Virus record (IMG/VR): IMGVR_UViG_3300027754_000012
Span: 1-40,965 of that record
DNA from: a virus
Direction: 5' to 3' (one strand)
Length of the DNA stretch: 40,965 nt
Shown here: positions 1-7,901 of the stretch, one piece after another
Numbering within the stretch: the first letter of the stretch is position 1
Layout: every line of letters starts with the position of its first letter
Translations under genes and position numbers: made by a program
Notes under the pieces: model-generated
What the model was told of the DNA's origin: nothing
The model's database searches: none
Seen by the model: the letters and a program-made list of their open reading frames with translations, nothing else

Positions 1-127
1 AAAATCCCCTGCACTACAGCGTGGTCAGCTTTGTTTTCTTTGCCTAGTTTGGCAACGACTATTGCTAGCAGACCAAAACTACCAGTAACGACAGCAGCCC
101 AAACAGCATCCATGTCATACGGCTTTC
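1..127. repeat. Terminal direct repeat, copy 1 (assembly overlap)
   Basis: Bases 1-127 are identical to 40839-40965. A perfect 127-bp match at both ends of a contig is the usual sign of a circular assembly closed with a k-mer of 127. The simplest reading is a circular or circularly permuted genome of 40,838 bp. A genuine short terminal repeat cannot be excluded from sequence alone. The first 113 bases also carry the 5' part of the 68-aa membrane protein gene that is complete at 40745-40951. Confidence 0.95.
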
Positions 128-642
128 GTAGCGAGATGCGCTACAACTGCAGCCGGAACTTTGTTTCCCTGGGTGTATCGAATGTGCCACGGCTCCGACT
201 GGACCTCGTGCGAGAAACCAAACAAGTGTTCGTTAGCCAACATCCAATCAAGCGTGTGACCCTTAGCGTTAGCCACATCTACGGCAATGCCAAGGTTGTG
301 CTGGGACTTACCCGGTGTAGCCAAACAAGCCTGACCTTTTTTGAGATACCATTTCTTGCCCTCAAAGGTGCGTGTGTCTGGGTTGCCGGTGTCTTCTAGT
401 TGGTACCTTAAAAAAAATGCTTTGGTTTGTAATTCCAGTGTGCGATATGTGTCGCCGCTGCTGGTCGGTCTCAATTTGATACCAGCTACGCTTGCTGCTT
501 CTACCATTGCTTCCCAAGCGTCAGCAGCACAATGGTGGAGTGTGCCACCCACGGTTTGGCGTAGTTTTTCTGCAGCTAATTTGCCTGGGACAGCACCTTT
601 TAGGTGACCGCAAAGCTTTACTGGTACAACCGGGTACGCCAT
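115..642 (-). CDS. Endolysin, M15-family D-Ala-D-Ala carboxypeptidase/endopeptidase
   Basis: A 175-aa peptidoglycan peptidase that should cut stem peptides or cross-links at lysis. The C-terminal half carries the zinc-site signature of the M15/VanY family: SQHNLGIAVDV around residues 113-123 (ligands H115 and D122) and SEPWHIRY at 149-156 (catalytic E150, ligand H153). The N-terminal ~50 residues are not recognised. There is no signal peptide, so export would depend on a holin. It sits between the r1t-like holin gene (end 647) and a 68-aa membrane protein that starts two bases after its stop, forming a lysis cassette. The catalytic class is clear; the exact bond cleaved is not. Confidence 0.88.
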   Translation of the reverse strand: MAYPVVPVKLCGHLKGAVPGKLAAEKLRQTVGGTLHHCAADAWEAMVEAASVAGIKLRPTSSGDTYRTLELQTKAFFLRYQLEDTGNPDTRTFEGKKWYLKKGQACLATPGKSQHNLGIAVDVANAKGHTLDWMLANEHLFGFSHEVQSEPWHIRYTQGNKVPAAVVAHLATKAV

Positions 643-646
643 AGTT

Positions 647-883
647 TTACTTGGCTGGTTTTGCGCCGAACGCGCTGTTGATTTCTTCCATTGTCAACTT
701 GCCATCGAGTGATGATTGCGCTAACTTTTGAATAACGGTTGCACATGCAGCAAAACCAGCAAGCACAGCCGACTTCCAAATTTCCAACTCGGGTGCAATA
801 ACGGCACTGCCGCCGACGATAGCTAACGCTGAGGACAGGAACACTGCCACGATACGACCTGCGATGTCTTGTGCTTTTTTCAT
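647..883 (-). CDS. Holin, r1t-like, 78 aa
   Basis: A small membrane protein with two hydrophobic segments (about residues 8-30 and 37-52) followed by a charged tail with DGKLTMEEINSAF. That two-helix plus DGKLT/EEI tail pattern is typical of r1t-type holins in phages of Gram-positive hosts. It would form the membrane lesion that releases the endolysin, whose gene follows directly. Its ATG overlaps the TGA of the upstream 55-aa membrane protein gene as ATGA, so the two are probably translationally coupled. Confidence 0.75.
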   Translation of the reverse strand: MKKAQDIAGRIVAVFLSSALAIVGGSAVIAPELEIWKSAVLAGFAACATVIQKLAQSSLDGKLTMEEINSAFGAKPAK

Positions 884-1047
884 TCTGATTCCTTTGTGCT
901 AAGAGTTAATGCTGCGTGTAATACCAATGATACACCAACCACCCAGATCGCTTGCCGGAGCGTTGGGCCCGACAGGGTAATCAGGACTAGGCCTGTGCCT
1001 GCGTATGTCCAGGCGTTGTCTTTGATGAGGTTGACTAAGCGTTTCAT
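880..1047 (-). CDS. Small membrane protein in the lysis cassette, 55 aa
   Basis: The ORF begins MKRLVNLIKDNAWTYAG and has two short hydrophobic stretches (about residues 15-26 and 33-48) separated by a proline/arginine turn. It ends in a polar tail, STKESE. Both ends use ATGA overlaps, with the secreted protein gene upstream (stop 1044-1046) and the holin gene downstream, which strongly supports its being real despite its size. A role as second holin, antiholin or holin partner is inferred from size, topology and position; no family was recognised. Confidence 0.65.
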   Translation of the reverse strand: MKRLVNLIKDNAWTYAGTGLVLITLSGPTLRQAIWVVGVSLVLHAALTLSTKESE

Positions 1048-2507
1048 TTCCTTTTTATCTTACTACTTGCTGCCGTGAGGGTTGTCCCTGCTGCAATGGC
1101 GATGAGGGTTCGTCGTTCTCCTACAGGGATATTGGAGCCTGTTGGCACATAGTCGTCGAATCCGCCGAAGATGTCTATGGTTTGTTCAAACACTTTTTGG
1201 ACAGCCAAAGGGGCACCCTGAATAGCTTCTGTAAGTTCAGCTATTTGGGTGTTATCTAATTCGGTTACATCGATGGTTTCAAAGATTTCGGTGGCTTGCT
1301 CTTCAGTGATGACGGCCAAAACTTCAGGGTTGGAAGCCAAAGCTTCGGCTTGATCCGGTGTTACCGCGGTAGCAAGGATCTGGGCAATAAGTGCTACTGC
1401 TTCTTCGGGAGCTAGGTCTTTGATGGTGTCCACAACCGCGGTGAACTCCTCTTCCGTTAACGGTACGTCTGTGTCGCCAGCGTCTAGGAGGGCTTCTATG
1501 AGTTCAGGTGGTAATTCAGCGATTACTTCTATTGGGAGCGTGTCAAGCGTTTCTGGTGCGTCTATTGGCATGTCTGGTGGCAGAGGTATGGTGTCTGGTG
1601 GCTCTGGTAGTAGCCCGACAAACGGTAGCGTATCGGGTGGATAAATAGTAGGGTATGTGTCCACAGGGTAAGGCATTGTGTCTACAACGTCGGGTGGGAG
1701 ATTTAATGTTTCTGGTGGATATGTTTCAATCTCTGGTGGTGGGGGCATGGTCTCTGGGATGGCTGGTATCACTATTTGTGGTAGAGGAACCGTTGCTGGC
1801 GGTTCTGGCATTGTTGGCTCTGGTGGGTATGTGGAAGTTGTTTGAGGTGTCGTAGTAGTTGATTCGATTGTTACAGGCACAGTCGTAGAGGGTGCAGTAG
1901 TAGTAGTGCTTGTCGTTGTGGTCGTGGATGAAGTTGTGGTTGTCCATGTTGTTGTTGTCTCCTGAATTGTTGTAGTCGTATCTGGGATAGTGGTATCTGG
2001 AACCGTGGTTGTAGTGGTTGTTAATCCATCCCAAAGAGAAAGATTGCTGATAGTTAAATGCCCTGGCTGGCAACAAGAGTCTGTGGAGTACTGACGAAAC
2101 GTAAAAATGTCACCCTCTTGAACAGGTATTGAAAGCGAACCAGTAGCATTGTTTTGCTGAGTCAACTGAACATAATTTCCATTCACGGCGTACTGAGGTG
2201 GGTCGTACCATGCACCGTCAAGGGTTTGGTATGTCCAAGTAAAATCTATTGTGTCCACATCCGCAGGGATTGTGGTTTCAATCTTCACCCAATGCGCTTG
2301 ACCGCTGCAACCACCGTAGTCAGGTCCGTGAAGAGTAATCGAAGTATCAACTACTTCAACAGAACCGTTGCATGCTTGCGATTGGCTGTATGTCCAATCT
2401 CCTGTAACGTCTGCTTTAACTGGTTGTGCAAACAGTGCGAGTATTGCTACTGGAGCAAATATCAGCCAAGGGGAGTAACGAGCCACGACAAGGAATCCTC
2501 GTTCCAT
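1044..2507 (-). CDS. Secreted Thr/Pro-rich mucin-like protein, 487 aa
   Basis: The chosen start gives a clean signal peptide: basic MERGF, a hydrophobic core (LIFAPVAILALFA) and a VKA|D-type cleavage site near residue 33. The frame is also open to 2552. A ~140-residue domain with several cysteines (ACNGS, GGCSG, DSCCQPG) follows and looks like a beta-sandwich. Next come a Thr-rich linker (TTTTTVP-type runs), a Pro-rich stretch and an acidic helical region. The C-terminus is weakly hydrophobic with a basic end (SSKIKRK). A surface or secreted role is inferred, for example host-surface binding, exclusion or lysis aid. Such TTTT/VP tracts are common in secreted proteins of Acidimicrobiia. The gene overlaps the upstream gene by 46 bases and the next by ATGA. 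Confidence 0.7.
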   Translation of the reverse strand: MERGFLVVARYSPWLIFAPVAILALFAQPVKADVTGDWTYSQSQACNGSVEVVDTSITLHGPDYGGCSGQAHWVKIETTIPADVDTIDFTWTYQTLDGAWYDPPQYAVNGNYVQLTQQNNATGSLSIPVQEGDIFTFRQYSTDSCCQPGHLTISNLSLWDGLTTTTTTVPDTTIPDTTTTIQETTTTWTTTTSSTTTTTSTTTTAPSTTVPVTIESTTTTPQTTSTYPPEPTMPEPPATVPLPQIVIPAIPETMPPPPEIETYPPETLNLPPDVVDTMPYPVDTYPTIYPPDTLPFVGLLPEPPDTIPLPPDMPIDAPETLDTLPIEVIAELPPELIEALLDAGDTDVPLTEEEFTAVVDTIKDLAPEEAVALIAQILATAVTPDQAEALASNPEVLAVITEEQATEIFETIDVTELDNTQIAELTEAIQGAPLAVQKVFEQTIDIFGGFDDYVPTGSNIPVGERRTLIAIAAGTTLTAASSKIKRK

Positions 2508-2830
2508 TTCCAAGGACCATATTCTGTTGGTACTGGAACCGGGGATTCCCAATTGCCCAAACTATTTAAAGTCCATGACGGAAACGGTTGTGGTGTTGGA
2601 ATGAATGGATTAGCAGAAACAAACTCATCTTTAATAGGGTCGTATGTATCACCAATGCTTGCATATATTTTGCGAATGTTGTTGTTGTAACTTGTTCGTT
2701 TGCAGACCTGACCACGAAAATTACCATACCAAGTTTCTGGGTCTAAACCTTCAATTAATTCTGTTTCATCTATTCCAACAATTACTTCTGTAACAATATT
2801 GTTTTTATCTAAAAATGCGTAATGTGCCAT
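2462..2830 (-). CDS. Conserved phage structural/tail-fibre-associated protein, 122 aa
   Basis: The protein starts MAHYAFLDKNNIVTEVIVG, contains a TSYNNNIRKIYASIGDTYD motif, and ends in a Trp/Pro-rich region (SWTLN, GNWESPVPVP, GPWKW). This layout is that of a small protein found next to tail-fibre genes in many aquatic phages, including cyanophages. Its exact function is unsettled; a tail-fibre tip, chaperone or head-fibre role has been assumed. It follows the glycine-rich protein gene by two bases, and its 3' end overlaps the secreted protein gene. Confidence 0.7.
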   Translation of the reverse strand: MAHYAFLDKNNIVTEVIVGIDETELIEGLDPETWYGNFRGQVCKRTSYNNNIRKIYASIGDTYDPIKDEFVSANPFIPTPQPFPSWTLNSLGNWESPVPVPTEYGPWKWNEDSLSWLVTPLG

Positions 2831-2832
2831 AA

Positions 2833-3780
2833 TTAACTCGGAAACACTATCAAGCCAGTACCAGCAGTAAATTCATAGATTTTGTACCCACCTGTTGTCG
2901 TTGTTGGAGTTGTTCCACCACCAGTTTTCGTTAGACCACCACCGATAGAAACAAGGTTGGAAAATGTGTCAGCATACCTGATGATGACAATTCCGCTTCC
3001 ACCGCCAGCACCAGACCAGCCACCGTAATCATAAAAAGCACCGCCACCACCACCGCCACCATAGTTTGCTGAACCAGCAGTTCCGATTGAGTTCGGCGTA
3101 CCACCACCAACACCACCAGCACCACCACCACTAGTTCCAGTTGAAGGCGCACCGTTCTCACCCCAGTTAGAGTTGTATCCGCCACCGTTTCCACCACCAC
3201 CACCACGACTGACAGAACTACCAGTTATGGAACTTGTAAGACCCACTCCAGGGTTGTGTGTTGTTCCATAATATGCGCTTGACCTAAATGTTGTTGCTGC
3301 ACCTATGCCACCGCCTGCACCGCCAATGGCACCGCCACTATAACCAGCGTAACCGTAACCAGATGACAAACCGCCAGTTCCACCAGCACCGCCAGCACCA
3401 CCACCAGTAGCAGTAATGGTACTAAACACAGAACTTGAACCTCCACCAGCGGCACCACCACCACCACCGACAGTTACGGTGACAGACAACCCTGTGCAAG
3501 TGAGTACCGCATCAAGTGACTGACCCCCACCATTGGATTCACCTATGACAGATGACCGCAAACCGCCAGCACCACCACCAGCACCAGAATAAGGACCAGC
3601 ATTTGTTCCAGTTCCTCCACCACCACCGCCACCTAAGACTAAAAACTGAACGTCCAATGTTGCAACACTACCACGCCAATAACCATCAGCCTGAGCAGTG
3701 TTACCACGGTTGCCTCGAGGCGACAAACTACCACCACTTATCAATCCGCCACCTGATGTTGCTCGATTAAACTTCGGCAC
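2833..3780 (-). CDS. Glycine-rich tail fibre/adhesin-type protein, 315 aa
   Basis: The start is GTG, preceded by AAGGGG. The short N-terminal region is followed by LDVQFLVLGGGGGGG and about 200 residues of Gly-rich sequence with interspersed Ser, Ala and aromatic residues. The C-terminus (about 275-315: SIGGGLTKTGG, YKIYEFTAGTGLIVF) matches the ending common in phage glycine-rich fibre proteins. Such domains may form polyglycine-II bundles like the receptor-binding adhesins of T-even-type phages; that role is inferred here. The high-GC repetitive DNA creates many spurious antisense ORFs. Confidence 0.7.
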   Translation of the reverse strand: MPKFNRATSGGGLISGGSLSPRGNRGNTAQADGYWRGSVATLDVQFLVLGGGGGGGTGTNAGPYSGAGGGAGGLRSSVIGESNGGGQSLDAVLTCTGLSVTVTVGGGGGAAGGGSSSVFSTITATGGGAGGAGGTGGLSSGYGYAGYSGGAIGGAGGGIGAATTFRSSAYYGTTHNPGVGLTSSITGSSVSRGGGGGNGGGYNSNWGENGAPSTGTSGGGAGGVGGGTPNSIGTAGSANYGGGGGGGAFYDYGGWSGAGGGSGIVIIRYADTFSNLVSIGGGLTKTGGGTTPTTTTGGYKIYEFTAGTGLIVFPS

Positions 3781-3790
3781 TCAGTACCCC

Positions 3791-4156
3791 TTAAGCAATT
3801 ACGTTGACGTACCCAAAGATTGAAATAACGTTTGTTGTACCAGCCGCAGCTTTAACAGTCAAAGCGGTTGCGTTGCCTTGCAACAACAGACCAGGAACAA
3901 CTAAGTACAAACCATTCTTGGTTTTGACGGTGTATTCAATGATGTCGTCTGGATCTGTGGTATTACCAAAACCAATACGCAAGGCAACGTCGGCCGTATG
4001 GTTGTTTTGTGCATATAACCAAACTTCGTGGATAGTTGCAGCAGTCGTTGAACCTGTATGAATTAAGGTTGGCGAAGTAGCAATAGCAGTTGCTACTACC
4101 TTAATTGCACGACCGGTATTGTTTGCGCTAAGAGGTATTTTGCTAAATGTTGCCAT
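3791..4156 (-). CDS. Virion structural protein, probably tail/fibre region, 121 aa
   Basis: An all-beta-looking small protein (MATFSKIPLSANNTGRAIKV at the start). It has alternating hydrophobic/polar strands, no cysteine and a final segment ISIFGYVNVIA. Proteins of this size and pattern usually lie among tail or head-fibre genes of aquatic phages. It is flanked by the 168-aa and glycine-rich genes with only 10-12 bases between them, so it belongs to the tail operon. No specific function can be assigned. Confidence 0.55.
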   Translation of the reverse strand: MATFSKIPLSANNTGRAIKVVATAIATSPTLIHTGSTTAATIHEVWLYAQNNHTADVALRIGFGNTTDPDDIIEYTVKTKNGLYLVVPGLLLQGNATALTVKAAAGTTNVISIFGYVNVIA

Positions 4157-4168
4157 GTTATTTGTCCT

Positions 4169-4675
4169 TTATCCGAATACTTGTGAAATTAAAATTGGTT
4201 GGTCGTTTTCCCAAGCAGGTGTCTGCGTTGGAATTATTGCCCATGCTACACCATTCGTTGCTGACGAGTCAGCAGTAAGAACGTATGTGTTGGTTCCAAC
4301 AGCTAAACGGTTAAACGCCGATCCAGTAGTAACCAACAAGTCACCCTTGGTGGTCATTGTTGCAGCCATGTTGTTGGCTTCATCGGCATCGTCAGCCGAG
4401 AACACCGGATAGATCGTTGCACCAGAACTGTGTGCTACCGCGGTAGTATCATCAGCACCGCGAGTCAACGTTAATGTTAGGCCGTTGATAGTTGCTGAAC
4501 ATTTTTCTTCAGACGAAGTACCTGGATCAATTACTACATAAAAAGGAACGGAGGCAAGTGATGGCCAACCCGTGTTGGCTGTGAGGGTCGCTGTAGTAGC
4601 AACGTTAGTGAGCGTTGTGGTAATTGTGGTCGATGCCGCAGCACCATTATATTGTCGTCTAGTTACAGCTGCCAT
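4169..4675 (-). CDS. Virion structural/tail protein, 168 aa
   Basis: The N-terminal half is Thr/Ala-rich with a beta pattern (TTITTTLTNVATTATLTANTG, then FYVVIDPGTSSEEKCSA). It resembles the repeated beta-strand modules of phage fibre and head-fibre proteins. The C-terminal half has MTTKGDLLVTTGSAFNRLAVG, a segment often seen in phage tail-fibre or baseplate-type proteins of aquatic viruses. It sits in the tail operon directly after the 614-aa gene. A fibre-trunk or adaptor role is inferred. Confidence 0.55.
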   Translation of the reverse strand: MAAVTRRQYNGAAASTTITTTLTNVATTATLTANTGWPSLASVPFYVVIDPGTSSEEKCSATINGLTLTLTRGADDTTAVAHSSGATIYPVFSADDADEANNMAATMTTKGDLLVTTGSAFNRLAVGTNTYVLTADSSATNGVAWAIIPTQTPAWENDQPILISQVFG

Positions 4676-4704
4676 GTTACCTCCATACTACACTATTTGA
4701 TTTT

Positions 4705-6549
4705 TCATCGGATACTACGCATAATTACGACACACGTTCCGTCCCACGACCAGCCGGTAGCAATTTGGGAGCTATCCATTGGCTTCCATTGCAGGTTTTC
4801 AACAATAACGGAGTAGGTGTTGGCGCCATCTTGATAAATAATAACAGAAGGGTCACTTACTAAAGCCCTTAGCGCTGCCAATTCGGCCTCTACATCAAAG
4901 AAGTAATCTATGCCACGGACGCTGAGCTGTTTGTGCAGCAGAACAGGGACCGAGAATATCTCTGACCGCAGTGGGGCTACGTATGCCCTACCCATCCAGT
5001 GGTTGACCTTGGGGCCGCTAGTGTTGTTGGCTGCCCTGCTTAGGGTTAATTTGACCTCAACATCGTATAGATAGGACTCTGATCCGTTAAACGAGAAACT
5101 GCTTTCACCGGCAATGGATGCCGTTCCAACCGTGGCGTAACCCGTAAGATCTGGGTTTGCAGACAGCACCACTGTTCCCGCAAGTGCCTCGGTGTGCATG
5201 TCCCATTTAGGAACAAGCTTCTGGTCAATAACTCCCCAGCGGTACAGTCCTGTTTCTAGGGTGCCTGATGCAACTAAATTGGTTGCGTGCTCACAATAGA
5301 CACCTGATCCGGTAACAGTAAACACAGGGCGCGTACCGTACAAACTAATTGAGGGCACTGCACCCTGTGCAGTTACCATTAGGTCTGACGCCCATGCAGG
5401 CTGGTTGGTGGAAATCTGTGTGCCAATGTCCATTCGACCAATGCCTGTTGACGTAGCATCAATATTCTTGTACGAAAACCAAACAAACCGTCCTTGTGAG
5501 GCAAACGCATCTACTTGACCAACCTCAATCAATGGTCCCACGACAAGGTTCCCGTTTGTGTCCGAAGATGCAAACCGAAACCCTGTAGTCGTGCCAATTA
5601 ATACGTAACCCAAGTAAGAATCTAGCGCTGTAACAACTTCACCTTCAGGCAACTCGGCAGCCACAGTAGGAGCATCTAGTGCCGTAGCATCTGTTTTGAT
5701 GGTGGTCTTATAGATTAACGATGTTTGTCCGGCGTAACCGGCTGCGTAGATATGGTTTTGTCCACCAGCAAACCCAACCCATCGCCAGCCGGTGTTTGGA
5801 TGAGTAAACAACAACCCCGAAGCAGTAGTTCCTCCGGTAATAAAGTTATAAATTTTGTTGTCAACCGCACCCATCAAACGGCCTTTGGCGTATTTGATTT
5901 TGTTAAACGTATCCGTACCGGTAATGTACGCGCCAAACACAGTTGAAGAAGTGTTTGTCATGTAAATGCCACTACCGGCAAACGAGGCCCACACGTTGTA
6001 TCCGTCGGTTGCCATTGAGCCAATATTGGCAGTAGGCATACCAGTGCACGGCGTAGAACTGCCAGCAAGAGTTGGGTAAAACACAACCGTGGTGCCCGAA
6101 GCTACATACAAACGTTGTGGTGTTGTGCCAGCAACGATAGATTGCAGTGTTGCGGCTGCATTAGACAGGATCTGAGTGGTGTCTTTCAACAACGACAAAC
6201 TTCCGTTAGTCCATACATCTACACCTTTAGACGTATTAAATCGATACGGTTCAGCATCGGCTGTATCTGAATGCTTTTGTCCAGCACCGTAATGCCAAGA
6301 CGACTGCGATCTACGCCAGAGTCCCTGAGAGTTAATAGATGCTTCGCCAGGTTCAGATGACTGGTCAACTGAGTCACGTACGCGATCGTCGTACTGGCGG
6401 GTGAATTCGCCAGACTTGCTGTCAACAATGTATGATCTACCGTTGATTGCTACCGGGAACACAAAGGGAACCAGTCCGGTGATCGAACCGCCCGAATAGA
6501 ATGCGCCGCCGTTTTTGAATGGGCTTTTGAAATCGAGTAGCGCAGCCAC
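4705..6549 (-). CDS. Large tail protein (nozzle/hub candidate), 614 aa
   Basis: GTG start preceded by AGGG four bases after the head-tail adaptor gene. The protein is beta-rich, with recurring Gly-aromatic strands from about residue 130 to 430 (GLLFTHPNTGWRWVGFAGGQ, then GYVLIGTTTGFRFASSD), consistent with a beta-propeller. The C-terminus (about 500-614) is a separate beta domain ending GWSWDGTCVVIMRSIR. In short-tailed phages the gene after the adaptor commonly encodes the tail nozzle or hub (position analogous to T7 gp12). The propeller and the nozzle role are both inferences from pattern and gene order. Confidence 0.55.
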   Translation of the reverse strand: MAALLDFKSPFKNGGAFYSGGSITGLVPFVFPVAINGRSYIVDSKSGEFTRQYDDRVRDSVDQSSEPGEASINSQGLWRRSQSSWHYGAGQKHSDTADAEPYRFNTSKGVDVWTNGSLSLLKDTTQILSNAAATLQSIVAGTTPQRLYVASGTTVVFYPTLAGSSTPCTGMPTANIGSMATDGYNVWASFAGSGIYMTNTSSTVFGAYITGTDTFNKIKYAKGRLMGAVDNKIYNFITGGTTASGLLFTHPNTGWRWVGFAGGQNHIYAAGYAGQTSLIYKTTIKTDATALDAPTVAAELPEGEVVTALDSYLGYVLIGTTTGFRFASSDTNGNLVVGPLIEVGQVDAFASQGRFVWFSYKNIDATSTGIGRMDIGTQISTNQPAWASDLMVTAQGAVPSISLYGTRPVFTVTGSGVYCEHATNLVASGTLETGLYRWGVIDQKLVPKWDMHTEALAGTVVLSANPDLTGYATVGTASIAGESSFSFNGSESYLYDVEVKLTLSRAANNTSGPKVNHWMGRAYVAPLRSEIFSVPVLLHKQLSVRGIDYFFDVEAELAALRALVSDPSVIIYQDGANTYSVIVENLQWKPMDSSQIATGWSWDGTCVVIMRSIR

Positions 6550-6552
6550 ACG

Positions 6553-7437
6553 TTAAACCCTAATTGTTAATGGGTATTGTTTTGCCAATTTGGCGGCTTC
6601 GGCAATGATGCGGTCTCTACGCAGTCTGAGTATATTGGCCACAGATCCACCTACGGCACCTGCGGGAACTTCGTCAGACCTACGGGTGTCTCCTTGTGAC
6701 TCTGTGAAGTTGCGCTTAACTTCGCGAGGAGCCAACATACGAGACATCATTCCATACTCAAGAATGTCTTCCATGGACACTGGCAGGAATGAAACTGTTT
6801 GCAGGTTGTCGGTTGTAGTTGTAGCGCGCACAAACGGTGCACGATAACGGACTCGCAACGTCCCGGCCATGGTGCGTTGGTCTAGAGTAATGGCAAACGT
6901 TGAAGCAAAGTCTGCAGTTGGCAAATCGCGTGCCAACCTAGCCCCACGAAGCGCAACAAAATCGTCTGACAGGTACCGTAAGCGAACATCAATAAGGTCA
7001 ATAATGCTTGATGCCGAAGGTATGTTGATCTGCCGATCGGATCCGTTGTATGAAAGATCAACAGTAATAACCCTGTACAAACCGTTTAGTGGGCTAGAAA
7101 GGTCGTCAATGTCTTGGTTTAAGACATCAAGTAGTTGTTGCTGTGGAAACCGAGGGTTGTATACAACAATGGCACCGCTGGTGTGCGCCGCAGCTGTTGT
7201 TCCGGCGTAAGCCCGTTCAACAGTAGCTGTTAGGGTTGTAGTATCAACCGACCAAACGTACATAAGTTCTGATTCAATTTCAAAAACTGCCCCAGCCCGA
7301 ATAGAGTTCAGCGCGTATGTCATAACAATCGACGTGGCGGCAGAGTTAACTGTTGTAGCTAACTTGTTCCGTTCTTCGACCGTTCCCGACAATAGCTGTC
7401 GCGAAACACGGTTGATGAGTGCACCAGCGGTAGACAT
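6553..7437 (-). CDS. Head-tail connector/adaptor protein, 294 aa
   Basis: Starts MSTAGALINRVSRQLLSGTV, a helical N-terminus. A beta segment with an EIESELMYVWSVD strand and VERAYAGTTAAAHTSGAIV follows, then QQQLLDVLNQDIDDLSSP and a C-terminal helical region (about 215-294). This is the usual build of phage head-tail adaptor proteins that bind under the portal (inference from pattern). Its place after the capsid genes and just before the large tail gene fits. The AYAGT...AAHTSGA motif is common in adaptor/stopper proteins of phages infecting Actinobacteria and Proteobacteria. Confidence 0.6.
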   Translation of the reverse strand: MSTAGALINRVSRQLLSGTVEERNKLATTVNSAATSIVMTYALNSIRAGAVFEIESELMYVWSVDTTTLTATVERAYAGTTAAAHTSGAIVVYNPRFPQQQLLDVLNQDIDDLSSPLNGLYRVITVDLSYNGSDRQINIPSASSIIDLIDVRLRYLSDDFVALRGARLARDLPTADFASTFAITLDQRTMAGTLRVRYRAPFVRATTTTDNLQTVSFLPVSMEDILEYGMMSRMLAPREVKRNFTESQGDTRRSDEVPAGAVGGSVANILRLRRDRIIAEAAKLAKQYPLTIRV

Positions 7438-7536
7438 TTACTTTTTTTTCTCAGCCTTTTTCTTTGCAGGGCTTTCCATGCTTTCGTGCTTTTTCATGGC
7501 ACCTTTGGACTTGTACTTTTCGCCTTTAGCAGACAT
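7438..7536 (-). CDS. Lysine-rich microprotein, 32 aa
   Basis: Reads MSAKGEKYKSKGAMKKHES and ends in AKKKAEKKK; about 40% of residues are lysine. The start at 7536 is chosen because an AGAAAGG site lies just upstream and the previous microprotein stops two bases before it. The frame is also open upstream to 7680, but that extension overlaps other genes and has no RBS. MSAKGEKYKSK-type peptides recur near head-tail genes in aquatic phages. Function unknown; binding nucleic acid inside the capsid is a possibility. Confidence 0.6.
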   Translation of the reverse strand: MSAKGEKYKSKGAMKKHESMESPAKKKAEKKK

Positions 7537-7538
7537 GA

Positions 7539-7619
7539 TTACTTGCCTTTCTTCGTTGGCTTCATCATTGGCTTTTTTGGGGATGCTGGCTTTGGCATTG
7601 GGGGTGTTGGCTTTTTCAT
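7539..7619 (-). CDS. Lys/Pro-rich microprotein, 26 aa
   Basis: A short ORF with a Pro-Met-Lys pattern (MKKPTPPMPKPASPKKPMM, ending KPTKKGK). A good AGAAAGG ribosome binding site lies eight bases upstream of the ATG, and the stop is two bases before the next microprotein gene. The tandem, well-spaced arrangement between two structural genes supports translation. No function is known; like its neighbour it is strongly basic. Confidence 0.5.
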   Translation of the reverse strand: MKKPTPPMPKPASPKKPMMKPTKKGK

Positions 7620-7631
7620 AATGGTACCTTT

Positions 7632-7901
7632 CTATATGTGGAGCAAGCGGTCCGGGAGAACTCCCGAGTTTACTTGCCATTTTTCTTGTGCTCTTGACTC
7701 TACATTAGCACTTCCATCTATCTGCTTAGGTTGGGTTCCGTCTGCGCGCAACCTCTTGTATGCAGCCAAATCTTTTGACAAAGTAGACTCACGTACGTTT
7801 TCTGACCTGAACTTGTCACTGACTCCAATGGTGAGTCCGCTAATGCGACAAGCAAAGCATCCGTCTACATCTAAGGTTGGGTGTGTTTCTGCATGTTTCA
7901 T
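7632..7901 (-). CDS. Conserved small protein with CxxC, 89 aa
   Basis: Begins MKHAETHPTLDVDGCFACRISGLTIG. The H...GCFxCR arrangement suggests a single metal-binding knuckle, and the rest is polar and helical (SKDLAAYKRLRADGTQ). Similar short proteins with HPTLDV-GCFxC starts occur among structural genes of aquatic phages. The ATG overlaps the TGA of the 347-aa gene as ATGA, so expression is probably coupled. Function unknown. Confidence 0.6.
   Translation of the reverse strand: MKHAETHPTLDVDGCFACRISGLTIGVSDKFRSENVRESTLSKDLAAYKRLRADGTQPKQIDGSANVESRAQEKWQVNSGVLPDRLLHI

Noticed and set aside
2839-3770. Long antisense ORFs and dense short repeats in the glycine-rich gene
   Set aside because: They result from GGN codon runs; no CRISPR-like spacing or unique spacers is present.
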